Below, one piece after another: positions 18,428-27,438 of a stretch of DNA of 64,000 bases. The notes under the pieces are model-generated. The model did no database searches. It worked only from the letters and a program-made list of their open reading frames with translations, and was not told the DNA's origin. A program made the translations under genes and the position numbers. The stretch covers positions 20,785-84,784 of the forward strand of contig CABMIH010000077.1 in NCBI GenBank assembly GCA_902386205.1. The letters run 5' to 3'. The first letter of the stretch is position 1, and the number at the start of each line of letters is the position of its first letter. The stretch is from an uncultured archaeon. GTDB lineage: Archaea > Halobacteriota > Methanosarcinia > Methanosarcinales > Methanoperedenaceae.

Positions 18428-19225
18428 TCACAGCACTTCATCCATGCTTCCGCTCCTGAAGCCCATGAGGTCAAGAGTAACATAGGAAAAACCCAGCTTC
18501 TTGAACTCGGAAACTACAACCTCGCGCATTTTGAGGAAGCGCGGCATCTCATCGGGCATTACTTCGATCCGCGCTATGCCGGCATGGTCACGAACGCGCA
18601 CGACCGGAAAACCTGCTTTCTTAAGATACTCCTCAGCCCCGCCCACTCTTTTCAATGCCTCATGCGTAATTTCCTGCCCATAGGGAAAACGCGAAGAAAG
18701 ACATGCCATGGAGGGTTTATCCGCGACCGAAAGCATCAGCTCGCGCGCCATTTCGCGTATCTCTTCTTTTGTAACCCCAAATTCCACGAACGGGTTATAT
18801 ATCCCCCCTTCCCTCACAGCCCTGTGGCCGGGCCTGTGGTTTTCCAGGTCTGAGAAATTCGTGCCTTCCACAATTGTATTAATACCTCGTTGCTCTGCGA
18901 TTTTTTTTAACTCCCTTATCAGGCCTTTCTTGCAGTAATAGCACCTGTCCGCGGGATTTTTTGAAAAAAAGGGTTCATCGAGTTCATCATAAGATATTAC
19001 AATATGTTTTATCCCTATTTCCTCTGCAACCTTTATGGCGCATTCGAGTTCACCCGGTGCAAGTGTGGGCGAGTCTGCCGTAACGGCCACGGCATTATCA
19101 CCCAGCGCCTTATAAGAAAGAGCTGCAAGCACAGAGCTATCCACCCCGCCTGAGAAGGCTACAAGAACGCTGCCTTTATGCAAGAGAGCCAGAGTGATGG
19201 AATTCATTTTTTCTATAGCTGACAT
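18428..19225 (-). CDS. larE: LarE-type sulfur transferase (PP-loop, three-cysteine form)
   Basis: 265 residues from the chosen ATG. The PP-loop 'SGGVDSS' is at 25-31. Cys95, Cys98 ('DRCYYCKK') and Cys175 ('MACLSSRF') form the three-cysteine set. In such LarE proteins these ligate a [4Fe-4S] cluster able to accept an extra sulfide, whereas one-cysteine LarE sacrifices its own sulfur. LarE builds the nickel-pincer nucleotide cofactor from a pyridinium dicarboxylate mononucleotide. No larB, larC or larA is in the window. An upstream in-frame ATG (19282) would add 19 unlikely residues and crowd the divergent mutS promoter, so 19225 is preferred. Confidence 0.88.
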   Translation of the reverse strand: MSAIEKMNSITLALLHKGSVLVAFSGGVDSSVLAALSYKALGDNAVAVTADSPTLAPGELECAIKVAEEIGIKHIVISYDELDEPFFSKNPADRCYYCKKGLIRELKKIAEQRGINTIVEGTNFSDLENHRPGHRAVREGGIYNPFVEFGVTKEEIREMARELMLSVADKPSMACLSSRFPYGQEITHEALKRVGGAEEYLKKAGFPVVRVRDHAGIARIEVMPDEMPRFLKMREVVVSEFKKLGFSYVTLDLMGFRSGSMDEVL

Positions 19226-19324
19226 CCGGAGTTCCAACGGCGCACAAAGATGTAAGGATTTCTGTAGCAAAGGCAAAAACAAAAATAGGAATAAATGAAT
19301 ATCTCAAGTCCCGGAGAAACCAGA

Positions 19325-21940
19325 ATGGACAAGATGACACCTGCAATGCGCCAGTATTACGAGGCAAAAGAGAAGCACAAAGATGCGCTCATCTTCTTCA
19401 GGATGGGCGATTTCTACGAGTCCTTCGGTGAGGATGCAAAAATAATCGCAAAAGAGCTTGAAATAACTCTTACCTCGCGGGGCAGGGATAAGGAAGGCGA
19501 GGATATGCCCCTCGCAGGGATCCCGTACCATGCAGTGGATTCATACCTTCCCCGCCTTATTAAAAAAGGCTATAAAGTCGCAATATGCGAGCAGCTTGAA
19601 GACCCAAAGACCGCAAAAGGCGTGGTGAAAAGGGGAGTTGTAAGAGTAATTACCCCCGGCACGGTTATCGATCAGTCCCTTGTTACCGATCAGTCCAACA
19701 ATTACCTGATGTCGGTTTCAGGACAGGAGATGCAATTCGGGATATCATTCCTGGACGTGAGCACGGGTGAATTCATGGCGACCCAGTTCGCTGATAACCA
19801 GGATTTTGACAGGATAATAAGTGAAGCTGCACGGATGAAACCCGCCGAATGCATACTCCCTCCGCAGCTTTTTGAAAATAAAAACCTCACTGAACGCCTC
19901 AGGAACATCGGCATCGCGGTCAACAAATTCGATGCAGACGCCTTTGACGCCAGAGCAGCACGCGACCTCCTTACAGGGCATTTTGGAGTCATGACACTTG
20001 AAGGCATGGGATGCGAGGGGCTCCCGCATGCAATATCATCAGCGGGCGCCGCGCTGCTTTATGCGAAGAACACCCAGATGAGGGACCTGGGGCATATCCA
20101 GGCCCTTCGGACGTATTTTGAGAGCGAGTTCATGGTACTTGATTCCATCACCCTGCGCAACCTTGAGATCGTGCAGGGGATAAGAAGTGAATCCACCGGC
20201 TCTTTATTATCTGTCCTTGACCGCACAAAAACCCCTATGGGGGGAAGGCTGCTTCGGAAAATGGTGCTTGCTCCCCTCATCTCGGTCAATAAAATAACGG
20301 AAAGACTGGATGCCGTGGATGAGATCGCAAAAAAGACGCTTCTCCGTTTTGAATTGAGGTCGCTCCTTTCAAGGATAAGGGACATAGAACGTCTTACAGG
20401 ACGTATCGCCTATGGCAACTCAAATGCCCGTGACCTTATCGCACTTAAAGTTTCCCTCGCAACGATTCCTGAATTCATAAAATCCCTTAAAGAAAACGAG
20501 ATCAAAAGCGCTCTTTTATCAGGTATGATCCAGGGGCTTTCGGATTTTACCGAAATAGTGGCTTTGCTTGAGCGTGCAATCGTGGATGATCCACCGATAA
20601 GCATTCGCGACGGCGGGATGATAAAAGAGGGGTATGACAAGAATCTGGACGAGCTAAATAAAATGTCTCTCCACGGCAGGGATTGGATAGCAGAAATGCA
20701 GCAGCATGAACGCGAGCGAACAGGAATAAAATCCTTAAAGATAGGCTACAACTCCGTGTTCGGGTATTACCTGGAAGTCACAAAATCCAACCTTTCCCAG
20801 GTTCCGCCTGATTACATACGCAAACAAACAACTGCGAACGGGGAGCGCTTCTATACGCCCTCGCTCAAGGAAAAGGAAGTAATGATCCTTTCTGCGGATG
20901 AGAAAAAGAGATCGCTTGAATTTGAACTCTTTAATGACATCAACTCACGGATCGCAGCAAGGTCAAAGGAGTTGCAGGCAACGGGTCATGCTATCGGAGA
21001 ACTGGATGTGGTCGTGAACCTTGCAGAAATATCTGTAAATAATAAATATGTCAGGCCTGAGGTAAATGATGGCTGCAACATCCTTATCCGTGACGGGAGG
21101 CATCCGGTCGTTGAGAATTCGGTTCCCGGCGGATTTGTTCCCAACGATACCCATATCGACTGCCAGGATAACCAGTTCCTGCTCATAACAGGCCCGAACA
21201 TGGCAGGGAAGTCCACATACATGAGGCAGACCGCATTGATTGTTATAATGGCCCAGATAGGCAGTTTCGTGCCCGCCTCCTATGCCTCTGTGGGGATTGT
21301 GGACAGGGTATTCACACGCGTTGGAGCTTTTGATGACCTTGCCAGCGGCCAGAGCACATTTATGATAGAGATGGTGGAACTTGCCAACATCCTGAACAAC
21401 GCGACTCCCAGGAGCCTGGTCCTGCTTGATGAGATAGGCAGGGGAACAAGCACATACGACGGGTACAGTATCGCCCGCGCTGTAGTGGAATTCATCCACA
21501 ATAAGGACAGGGTGGGCGTGCGTTCCCTTTTTGCCACGCATTATCACCAGCTCACCGCTATCAGCAAGGCCCTGCGGCGCGTGAAGAACTATCACATAGC
21601 AGTAAAAGAAGAAGGCAACGACCTTGTGTTCCTTCGCAAGATAATTCCGGGCGCGACAGACAGGAGTTACGGCATTCATGTTGCACGACTTGCAGGCGTG
21701 CCTCTGAAAGTTACGGCCAGGGCCAGGGAAATACTAAAAGAACTGGAAAGTGAGAGCAGCATTGCAGGAAAAGGCAGGGGGGACACGAAATATACGCAGC
21801 TCATCCTTTTTGATTCTGAGAATAGTGTAAAGGAATCACCGGTTGTTGAGGAACTAAAACGCCTCAATGTGGACGCAATGACCCCGCTGGATGCGCTCAA
21901 TGCGTTGGCCGCGCTCAAGAAAAAAGCGTTCGGTGGTTGA
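19325..21940 (+). CDS. mutS: DNA mismatch repair ATPase MutS
   Basis: 871 residues from the preferred start MDKMTPAMRQYYEAK; an ATG at 19295 would add ten residues. The mismatch-reading motif 'FRMGDFYESFG' carries the essential Phe-x-Glu. The connector, core and clamp domains are full length. Walker A 'GPNMAGKST' is near 623-631, followed by 'DDLASGQSTFM', Walker B 'LVLLDEIGRGTS' and the 'THYHQL' switch. It recognises mismatches as a homodimer. MutS1/MutL occur only in some archaea, mainly Methanosarcinales and halophiles, through transfer from bacteria; no mutL gene is in the window. Divergent from larE. Confidence 0.96.
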   Translation: MDKMTPAMRQYYEAKEKHKDALIFFRMGDFYESFGEDAKIIAKELEITLTSRGRDKEGEDMPLAGIPYHAVDSYLPRLIKKGYKVAICEQLEDPKTAKGVVKRGVVRVITPGTVIDQSLVTDQSNNYLMSVSGQEMQFGISFLDVSTGEFMATQFADNQDFDRIISEAARMKPAECILPPQLFENKNLTERLRNIGIAVNKFDADAFDARAARDLLTGHFGVMTLEGMGCEGLPHAISSAGAALLYAKNTQMRDLGHIQALRTYFESEFMVLDSITLRNLEIVQGIRSESTGSLLSVLDRTKTPMGGRLLRKMVLAPLISVNKITERLDAVDEIAKKTLLRFELRSLLSRIRDIERLTGRIAYGNSNARDLIALKVSLATIPEFIKSLKENEIKSALLSGMIQGLSDFTEIVALLERAIVDDPPISIRDGGMIKEGYDKNLDELNKMSLHGRDWIAEMQQHERERTGIKSLKIGYNSVFGYYLEVTKSNLSQVPPDYIRKQTTANGERFYTPSLKEKEVMILSADEKKRSLEFELFNDINSRIAARSKELQATGHAIGELDVVVNLAEISVNNKYVRPEVNDGCNILIRDGRHPVVENSVPGGFVPNDTHIDCQDNQFLLITGPNMAGKSTYMRQTALIVIMAQIGSFVPASYASVGIVDRVFTRVGAFDDLASGQSTFMIEMVELANILNNATPRSLVLLDEIGRGTSTYDGYSIARAVVEFIHNKDRVGVRSLFATHYHQLTAISKALRRVKNYHIAVKEEGNDLVFLRKIIPGATDRSYGIHVARLAGVPLKVTARAREILKELESESSIAGKGRGDTKYTQLILFDSENSVKESPVVEELKRLNVDAMTPLDALNALAALKKKAFGG

Positions 21941-22164
21941 TAATATGCGGGTCGCAATTGTTTTAGACATATAGAATAGAATGAAAACAAATGCATATCT
22001 TGCGGGAATTTTTAATCAGAAAAATAATTGGTTCTTGAAAAGAATTTTTGCGACCAAAAGATTAATTAAATATGTATTTCATAAAACATCAACGAACAAT
22101 TTCAACCAATAGATAGCCACTCAGAGCGGGTTGAGTTATGTTCTATAATTAAGGGCGGTGAAAA

Positions 22165-22275
22165 ATGAGTTGGCTAATCCAATGGGCTGAAATAGCAATA
22201 GAAATCACAGCATTTATTCTTCTGCTATTACATCTTGGTAATATTATTTACAGAGCCATTGAAACATCCAAGTAG
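22165..22275 (+). CDS. 36-residue single-span membrane protein
   Basis: Reads MSWLIQWAEIAIEITAFILL and continues through a hydrophobic span to a polar tail ending 'YRAIETSK'. A strong Shine-Dalgarno 'GGGCGGTGA' (22153-22161) lies four bases before the ATG, and a hairpin terminator follows the stop by 15 bases. These signals on both sides argue strongly for a real, separately transcribed small gene. Function unknown; many such proteins modulate larger membrane complexes. Confidence 0.65.
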   Translation: MSWLIQWAEIAIEITAFILLLLHLGNIIYRAIETSK

Positions 22276-22289
22276 CCCAAAAAGGAAAA

Positions 22290-22328
22290 AAGAAAGGATT
22301 TATTCCTTTCTTATTTATTTTTTTAAAA
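22290..22328 (+). terminator. Hairpin terminator of the 36-residue gene
   Basis: AAGAAAGGA (22290-22298) pairs with TCCTTTCTT (22304-22312) around a five-base loop, followed by the T-rich tract TATTTATTTTTTT. Confidence 0.65.
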
Positions 22329-22494
22329 CCTATAGGAAAGTATAAACACACATCGCTATCATGCTGTTAAATTGGGCTTAGATAAATTGTAACTACTCAC
22401 CGTTTTAAAAACAAAATCGGAATATTTATAAGGTCTAATGGTAACCAATTATGGTGGTAAGCTATTTTGCATATAGTTCAATCAGGGCGGACTC

Positions 22495-23157
22495 ATGGAT
22501 AATGGAAAAATAATTGAAATATATAATAATCTATTGGATTCTTTGGACGACAAGAGGTATTTAGACCTTATTTGGTATAAATGCATCACCCCTAATGAGT
22601 TCTTTGATAATTATTTGAAATTTTATTTTTTCAAAAAAGGAATGGATGAGGGGTATTACCCGCTAACTCATTTTGCTCACAATAAGGTAAATCCCAAAAT
22701 TTTAGAAGAGTGGATTGTTTTCAAAGATGATCTCAATGAAGTACTCCCACATAAAAATGATTGGCCATTTGAATTTTTGATAGATTTATGTTGGCTATCC
22801 AAAGATGGGCACACAATTCCGCTTTGTATGGAGTTAGAGCAAAAACCGGACATAAAAGAAATTAGATACGATTTTCAAAAGCTATTATTTATAAATTCAA
22901 GCTTAAAAATAATGGTAATTTTTGATTATTTCGCATTTCCATCATTATTGGAATTACTGTCGAAGACCCCTTTTTGTAATCCAGATGAGACATTTTTACT
23001 TATTTCTATAGATAAACTCCCAGATCAACACCATATTATAGGATACATAGATTATCATGTTAGAGGATGCATATTTTCAAAGAATCGGAAAGTACCTGAT
23101 TTACGTTCCGTTAATTTTTCAATACATATTACGTCACAAAATTGTGTTGAGAAATAA
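22495..23157 (+). CDS. Hypothetical protein, possibly restriction-endonuclease-like fold
   Basis: 220 residues, AT-rich coding sequence. The middle contains 'FEFLIDLCWLSKDGHTIPLC' followed by 'MELEQKPDIKEIRYDFQKLL' and 'MVIFDYF'. This D...ExEQK arrangement with a following helix and strand is reminiscent of the PD-(D/E)XK core, but the match is weak. A Shine-Dalgarno-like 'AGGGCGG' precedes the ATG. No partner beyond the next small unknown gene. No named family recognised. Confidence 0.6.
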   Translation: MDNGKIIEIYNNLLDSLDDKRYLDLIWYKCITPNEFFDNYLKFYFFKKGMDEGYYPLTHFAHNKVNPKILEEWIVFKDDLNEVLPHKNDWPFEFLIDLCWLSKDGHTIPLCMELEQKPDIKEIRYDFQKLLFINSSLKIMVIFDYFAFPSLLELLSKTPFCNPDETFLLISIDKLPDQHHIIGYIDYHVRGCIFSKNRKVPDLRSVNFSIHITSQNCVEK

Positions 23158-23243
23158 ATATAAATACAGATCAATAATCCATTATAATTTTATGCAATAA
23201 GTTTGTATTGCCAACGGCGGTGATTTTTGAATTATGATAAGAT

Positions 23244-23603
23244 ATGTTTATATCCTTTTTTGATGTTAATGAGAATATGCCAATGCCTGTTGAAATTAAA
23301 ACACTTGATGACAATGCAAAAAGTGAACTTAACAAATTGATTCCGGAGTTTGAGACTTGTTTCCAATCTCACAGTCAAAGATTTGTTAGATCTGATTTTG
23401 ATGATATAACAACTTCTGGGAAAATAACTATGCGCGTGTTATGTAAGCTCTCAGAATGGTGTAATTATCCAGAAGATGGCAATAGACAAAAATATAGGAA
23501 CCTTGCAATTAATATAAGTAAAATTTTGTTTGGTGATATACTTCCTAAACTCCATTCTTATCTTTTTGTTATTGAAGATGGAAAAATAATAATTAATTTA
23601 TAA
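23244..23603 (+). CDS. Hypothetical protein
   Basis: 119 residues, acidic, no membrane span. Met12 or Met14 ('MPMPVEIKTLDDNAKSELNK') could be the true start, because the ATG at 23244 has no close ribosome binding site. Low G+C like the preceding unknown, 86 bases upstream, and possibly acquired with it. No family recognised. Confidence 0.5.
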   Translation: MFISFFDVNENMPMPVEIKTLDDNAKSELNKLIPEFETCFQSHSQRFVRSDFDDITTSGKITMRVLCKLSEWCNYPEDGNRQKYRNLAINISKILFGDILPKLHSYLFVIEDGKIIINL

Positions 23604-23624
23604 TTTTTTTGAATATAAGCCGAA

Positions 23625-23948
23625 TCAATGCCCGTGCATCGTGGTGTGAGTCCCGGCGATGATATACTTGCAGTCGCTTTGCGCGGTAAAGGTGAAAAAC
23701 TCATCTTTGCTCATAAAAACCGCCTGCTCTTTTTTAAGCAATATCTTCAGGTCCTTGTTCTCAAGTCTTGCATCTCCTGATAACAGAAATAATATCTCGT
23801 CATGGCAATTCGGTGTCATTTCTCGTGTCTCACCGGGGGAAGCCTCGCCATAAACAAGATAAACGCTGTGTTTTTCTATTTCCTCAGAACCCACTATATA
23901 TTCCTTGTATTTTTTTTTATAAAGTTCCCGGATATTGAACAATTTCAT
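23625..23948 (-). CDS. Cupin-domain protein
   Basis: 107 residues forming a single small cupin barrel. Features are 'SVYLVYGEASPGETREM', then 'NCHDEILFLLSGDARLENKD' and a terminal 'AGTHTTMHGH'. The first cupin motif is partly degenerate: one histidine (His of 'NCHDE') and glutamate are kept. The C-terminal histidines could add metal ligands. It probably senses or binds a small molecule or metal. Monocistronic, convergent with the preceding unknown and divergent from the RNA methyltransferase. Confidence 0.75.
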   Translation of the reverse strand: MKLFNIRELYKKKYKEYIVGSEEIEKHSVYLVYGEASPGETREMTPNCHDEILFLLSGDARLENKDLKILLKKEQAVFMSKDEFFTFTAQSDCKYIIAGTHTTMHGH

Positions 23949-24064
23949 ACATATCCCTCAGCTTTTCACGGAGTAAAGGCTTATAGGATTTTTGGTTTTG
24001 TTTGTGTTCCGATCATTTCCAGTATTGGTATACGCTTAAATAATACAAAGGCCAAATTGCGGTT

Positions 24065-25435
24065 GTGGATAAGCTCAAGACCGGATTCGTCCGTCAAAAA
24101 ACGTATATTGCGATACTGGGACTCCTGGATTCAGTACAGGCCGATAAAAAATATCCCGATGTGCTTCTTGGTGAGCTTTTTAAGAAGGGAAACTTTTCAT
24201 CTCCCGAAAAAGCCAGAATTGTAGAGTTCGTGTATGGAATATTGCGCCACCGCGGGAGGATCGATCACATTATCGCAAATGCATCAAACGCCAGGATACA
24301 GGACCTTAACTCAAATATTGCCAATATAATCAGGATTTGCACCTACCAGGCGTTATTTACTGATTCAACGCCTGCCGGTATCTTAAGCAATGCCGTGGCT
24401 CTTTGCGCGCATGGAAATAAGTTCGCGGGTTTTGTAAAAAGGACAGTTGAGGCCGTGCTGGGAAATAAAGACAGCGTCATTTTCCCAGATAAAGAAAAAG
24501 CTCCGGTCGATCACGTCTGCGTGTATCATTCACACCCTTCCTGGATAGTAGAAAAATGGCTCGCGGAATTCCTGGAGTTCGACAAGGTTGAAGAGCTCTG
24601 CCGTGCCAATAATCTTGACCCTCCTTTAACAATAAGGGCAAATCCCCTGAAAACAAACACAATCGACCTTCAGGGCTCACTCGAACGCGAAAGCTATCCC
24701 TCATCGGCAACAGTTTTTTCGCCTTTTGGGCTCGTTGTCAGTAAAAAAGAGGATATCTTTAAAACAGAAGCGTTTAGGAAGGGGCTTTTCGAGGTACAGG
24801 ACGAGGGTAGCCAGCTTATTACCCTCCTCACAGGGGCAAAGCCGGTGGAATTCGTTGTTGATGCATGCGCAGGAAACGGGGGAAAATCACTTTTTCTTGC
24901 AGGATTAATGAAAAACCGCGGAACTATTATCGCTTTTGAGACCCATGCAGCAAAGCTTTCAAATTTAAGGAGGCGGGCAGGGAGGGCAGGAGCAACTAAT
25001 ATCCTGACAGCAGGTATAGATGGACTGCAACTATACAATGGTAAGGCTGATTGCGTATTCATTGACGCCCCGTGCTCAGGGATGGGAGTATTCAGGAGGA
25101 ACCCGGATTCAAAATGGCGGTTGACGCGGGATGATATAAAAGAGCTTGCAGCAAAACAGAAAGAGATCCTCATGGAATACAGCAGGCTGGTAAAACCAGG
25201 AGGGAGACTTGTCTATGCCACCTGCACGATAAGCAGGGAAGAAAATGAAGATGTTGTGCGGGAGTTCCTTATCGAGAATAAAGATTTTATCCAGGTACCG
25301 GTTTCAGTAATCAACACTGATCTGTTTGGCAAATTTACGACAGGGGAAGGATTTTTCAGGTCGTTGCCCCATACCCATAATACAGACGGGTTTTTCGCTG
25401 CCGTTATGAAATACAGAAATATCGGAAGCGATTAA
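24065..25435 (+). CDS. RNA (cytosine-5)-methyltransferase, NOL1/NOP2/Sun (RsmB-like) family
   Basis: 456 residues, GTG start. An N-terminal NusB-like helical domain (~1-140) precedes the methyltransferase. SAM-binding motif I is 'VVDACAGNGGKS'. The two catalytic cysteines are in 'DAPCSGMGVFRRNPDSKWR' (motif IV) and 'YATCTISREENEDVV' (motif VI). It methylates C5 of cytosine in rRNA or tRNA. The NusB-fused layout matches bacterial RsmB (16S rRNA C967), but archaeal members can have other targets. Cytoplasmic. Confidence 0.92.
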   Translation: MDKLKTGFVRQKTYIAILGLLDSVQADKKYPDVLLGELFKKGNFSSPEKARIVEFVYGILRHRGRIDHIIANASNARIQDLNSNIANIIRICTYQALFTDSTPAGILSNAVALCAHGNKFAGFVKRTVEAVLGNKDSVIFPDKEKAPVDHVCVYHSHPSWIVEKWLAEFLEFDKVEELCRANNLDPPLTIRANPLKTNTIDLQGSLERESYPSSATVFSPFGLVVSKKEDIFKTEAFRKGLFEVQDEGSQLITLLTGAKPVEFVVDACAGNGGKSLFLAGLMKNRGTIIAFETHAAKLSNLRRRAGRAGATNILTAGIDGLQLYNGKADCVFIDAPCSGMGVFRRNPDSKWRLTRDDIKELAAKQKEILMEYSRLVKPGGRLVYATCTISREENEDVVREFLIENKDFIQVPVSVINTDLFGKFTTGEGFFRSLPHTHNTDGFFAAVMKYRNIGSD

Positions 25436-25455
25436 AAAATATATCCCACGATAAT

Positions 25456-25953
25456 ATGAAATTCTCAAGTTTTGGAATGACCATCAACTCCCATGAAATA
25501 ATTAACGTAATCACTCAGCACGGCACCCCGGTATTCCATACGTCCGAGATGCATATCAAGCCTTTCCTCTGCCGCAAGAGCGTGTGCAACCTGGCAGATA
25601 TTATAGCATTATTCAAAAAGTCCGAGAGGTTCTATATTGTGGGCATTGAGATCAAGGAATGGGACGCCCGGGTTCATTCAAAACTTGCCGCAGATTACCT
25701 GGAAACTTACAGGCGTACATGCGAATATTTTTACCTGGCTGCCAAACACTTCTCAAAGAAGACTCTTGGATTAAAAGAAATTGGTCTTATTGACCTGACT
25801 CATATGGAAGTAATAAAGAACCCGGATTATCTATTCCCCGACCCTGGTTTCAGGGCGAATATGATGAAAAGGATAAAAAAACAGTTCAATATCCCTCCCG
25901 GCATTGTGGATGACCCGTACCAGAGGACGCTTCTTGAGTTCAAACATCAGTAA
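25456..25953 (+). CDS. PD-(D/E)XK-like hypothetical protein
   Basis: 165 residues, 20 bases after the RNA methyltransferase gene on the same strand. 'FYIVGIEIKEWDARVHSKLA' gives an E-x-K strand followed by a helix 'ADYLETYRRTCEYFYLAA', as in restriction-endonuclease-fold proteins of the MmcB-like type. The first acidic residue is likely in 'NLADIIALF'. Probably acts on nucleic acid; the substrate is unknown. The 3' end overlaps the stop of the convergent tupC gene by seven bases. Confidence 0.65.
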   Translation: MKFSSFGMTINSHEIINVITQHGTPVFHTSEMHIKPFLCRKSVCNLADIIALFKKSERFYIVGIEIKEWDARVHSKLAADYLETYRRTCEYFYLAAKHFSKKTLGLKEIGLIDLTHMEVIKNPDYLFPDPGFRANMMKRIKKQFNIPPGIVDDPYQRTLLEFKHQ

Positions 25954-26669
25954 ACCATCTCGCCTTTAATGAACGCCGCTGACCTTGCATCCTGAGGCGC
26001 TGTAAAAATCTTTTCTTTATCATTTACTTCGATCAGCACCCCGTCAAGGAGGATGCCCACCCTGTCAGCTATGCGCCTCACCTGCGGGATGTTATGCGTT
26101 GCAATGATTATGGTCGTTCCCCGTTCATCTCTCACACGCCTGATGATCTCTTCTATCTTGGCCACGTTGGCGGGATCAAGACTTGCGGTCGGTTCATCAA
26201 GGAGAAGTATCTCAGGGTCATATACAATCGCCCTTGCGAACGCCATGCGCTGCGCCTCGCCGCCTGAAAGCGTGCGGGCTTTTTGTTTTTCCAGACCTGA
26301 TAGGCCCACTATGCTCAAGGCGTCGCCCACTTTTTTTCCTATTGTCTTTTTATCGATCCCGCGCACTTTCAGTCCATACGCCACATTATCAAAAACTGAG
26401 GCATTGAATATCGCTGGCGTCTGGAAAAGAAGCGACATCCTGCGCCTGATATCATTTATTTCGCCAATATCCATTCCGTCGAATTTCAGGCTCCCGCATG
26501 TGGGTTTCTCGAAAAAATTCAAAATTCGAAGAAGCGTTGTCTTCCCCGAGCCGCTTGGGCCGATAATAGCCAGTATCTCGCCCCTGCGAATTGTCAGGTC
26601 AATGTTTTCTAAGACCCCTTTTTCCCCGAATGCCATGCAGAGATCTTTTATCCTGAATAACTCATCCAT
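25947..26669 (-). CDS. tupC: Tungstate/molybdate-type ABC transporter, ATP-binding subunit
   Basis: 240 residues. Walker A 'GPSGSGKTT', Q-loop 'LFQTPAIFNASVFDNVAYGL', signature 'LSGGEAQRMAFARA' and Walker B 'ILLLDEPTASLDP' are all intact. It energises import through TupB, whose gene ends two bases upstream. The assignment to tungstate rather than phosphate or sulfate rests on the TupB-like permease, the neighbouring moeA gene and the TupA gene at 40589-41473. Cytoplasmic face of the membrane. Last gene of the modA remnant-moeA-tupB-tupC operon. Confidence 0.88.
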   Translation of the reverse strand: MDELFRIKDLCMAFGEKGVLENIDLTIRRGEILAIIGPSGSGKTTLLRILNFFEKPTCGSLKFDGMDIGEINDIRRRMSLLFQTPAIFNASVFDNVAYGLKVRGIDKKTIGKKVGDALSIVGLSGLEKQKARTLSGGEAQRMAFARAIVYDPEILLLDEPTASLDPANVAKIEEIIRRVRDERGTTIIIATHNIPQVRRIADRVGILLDGVLIEVNDKEKIFTAPQDARSAAFIKGEMVY

Positions 26670-26670
26670 T

Positions 26671-27405
26671 TCAATCCCTCCTCTGGAAAAAGTTAGCCAG
26701 GATATTCACTGTTAGGACGAGGGAGATAAGGATGATCCCGAGGGCAATTGCAGTTGATATTTCAGCTTTGCTCGTTTCTGAAGTGATCGCTGTCGTAAGT
26801 GTACGGGTTTCGGAAAGTCCTTCACCTATGCCTCCTATGCTGCCAGTGCGGGCGATGTTGCCTCCTACAATGAGAATGGCACCCACCTCTGCAAGCGCCC
26901 TCCCGAGTCCCGCAAGAATGGCTGTGATTATGCCGAATCTTGCTTCTTTTAAAGTCGTGATAACGGCATCTTTCTGGTCCCCGCCAAGTGTATAAACGGT
27001 CTCGATTACAGGTTTGGGAACAGCTTTTATTGCCGCAAGGGAAACGCCTGTGATAATTGGAGTGATCAGAATATACTGGGCTACTATCATCGCTTCCTGG
27101 GTAAATATCATACGCAGGAACCCCATGGGCCCCGCTGGCACAAGCATCGTCCAGAGAAAAAGCCCAACGAAAACCGGGGGCAGCCCCATGCCGGTATTTA
27201 CCAGGGCAATAAGCGCCTGTTTTCCCCTGAAATGCAAAAAGGCAAGAATAAATGCCAGAGGTATGGCTGTCAGGGTCGCAAGGATAGTGGCAGTACCTGA
27301 TACTTTTATCGAGACGCCTGTTATGCTCAGGATATAGGGATTGAGGCTTACTATCAGTTCAAACGCCTTGGTTATTCCCTGGAATAGAAAGTCTGCACTG
27401 CTCAT
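26671..27405 (-). CDS. tupB: Tungstate-type ABC transporter permease
   Basis: 244 residues with five to six membrane segments. The cytoplasmic 'EAA' loop is 'KEARFGIITAILAGLGRALA'. 'TGMGLPPVFVGLFLW' and 'ALAEVGAILIVGGN' are characteristic of the TupB/WtpB group. It forms the membrane channel for oxyanions delivered by TupA. It lies 33 bases after moeA, on the same strand and probably in the same transcript. Oddly, its binding-protein gene is not here but 13 kb away at the head of the formylmethanofuran dehydrogenase operon. Confidence 0.88.
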   Translation of the reverse strand: MSSADFLFQGITKAFELIVSLNPYILSITGVSIKVSGTATILATLTAIPLAFILAFLHFRGKQALIALVNTGMGLPPVFVGLFLWTMLVPAGPMGFLRMIFTQEAMIVAQYILITPIITGVSLAAIKAVPKPVIETVYTLGGDQKDAVITTLKEARFGIITAILAGLGRALAEVGAILIVGGNIARTGSIGGIGEGLSETRTLTTAITSETSKAEISTAIALGIILISLVLTVNILANFFQRRD

Positions 27406-27438
27406 TTCCGGTCACTTCTTTTCATATCCGTAGCCACC

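Noticed and set aside
20963..21679. 238-codon open frame on the minus strand inside mutS
   Set aside because: Antisense to the conserved MutS ATPase domain; no recognisable protein pattern.
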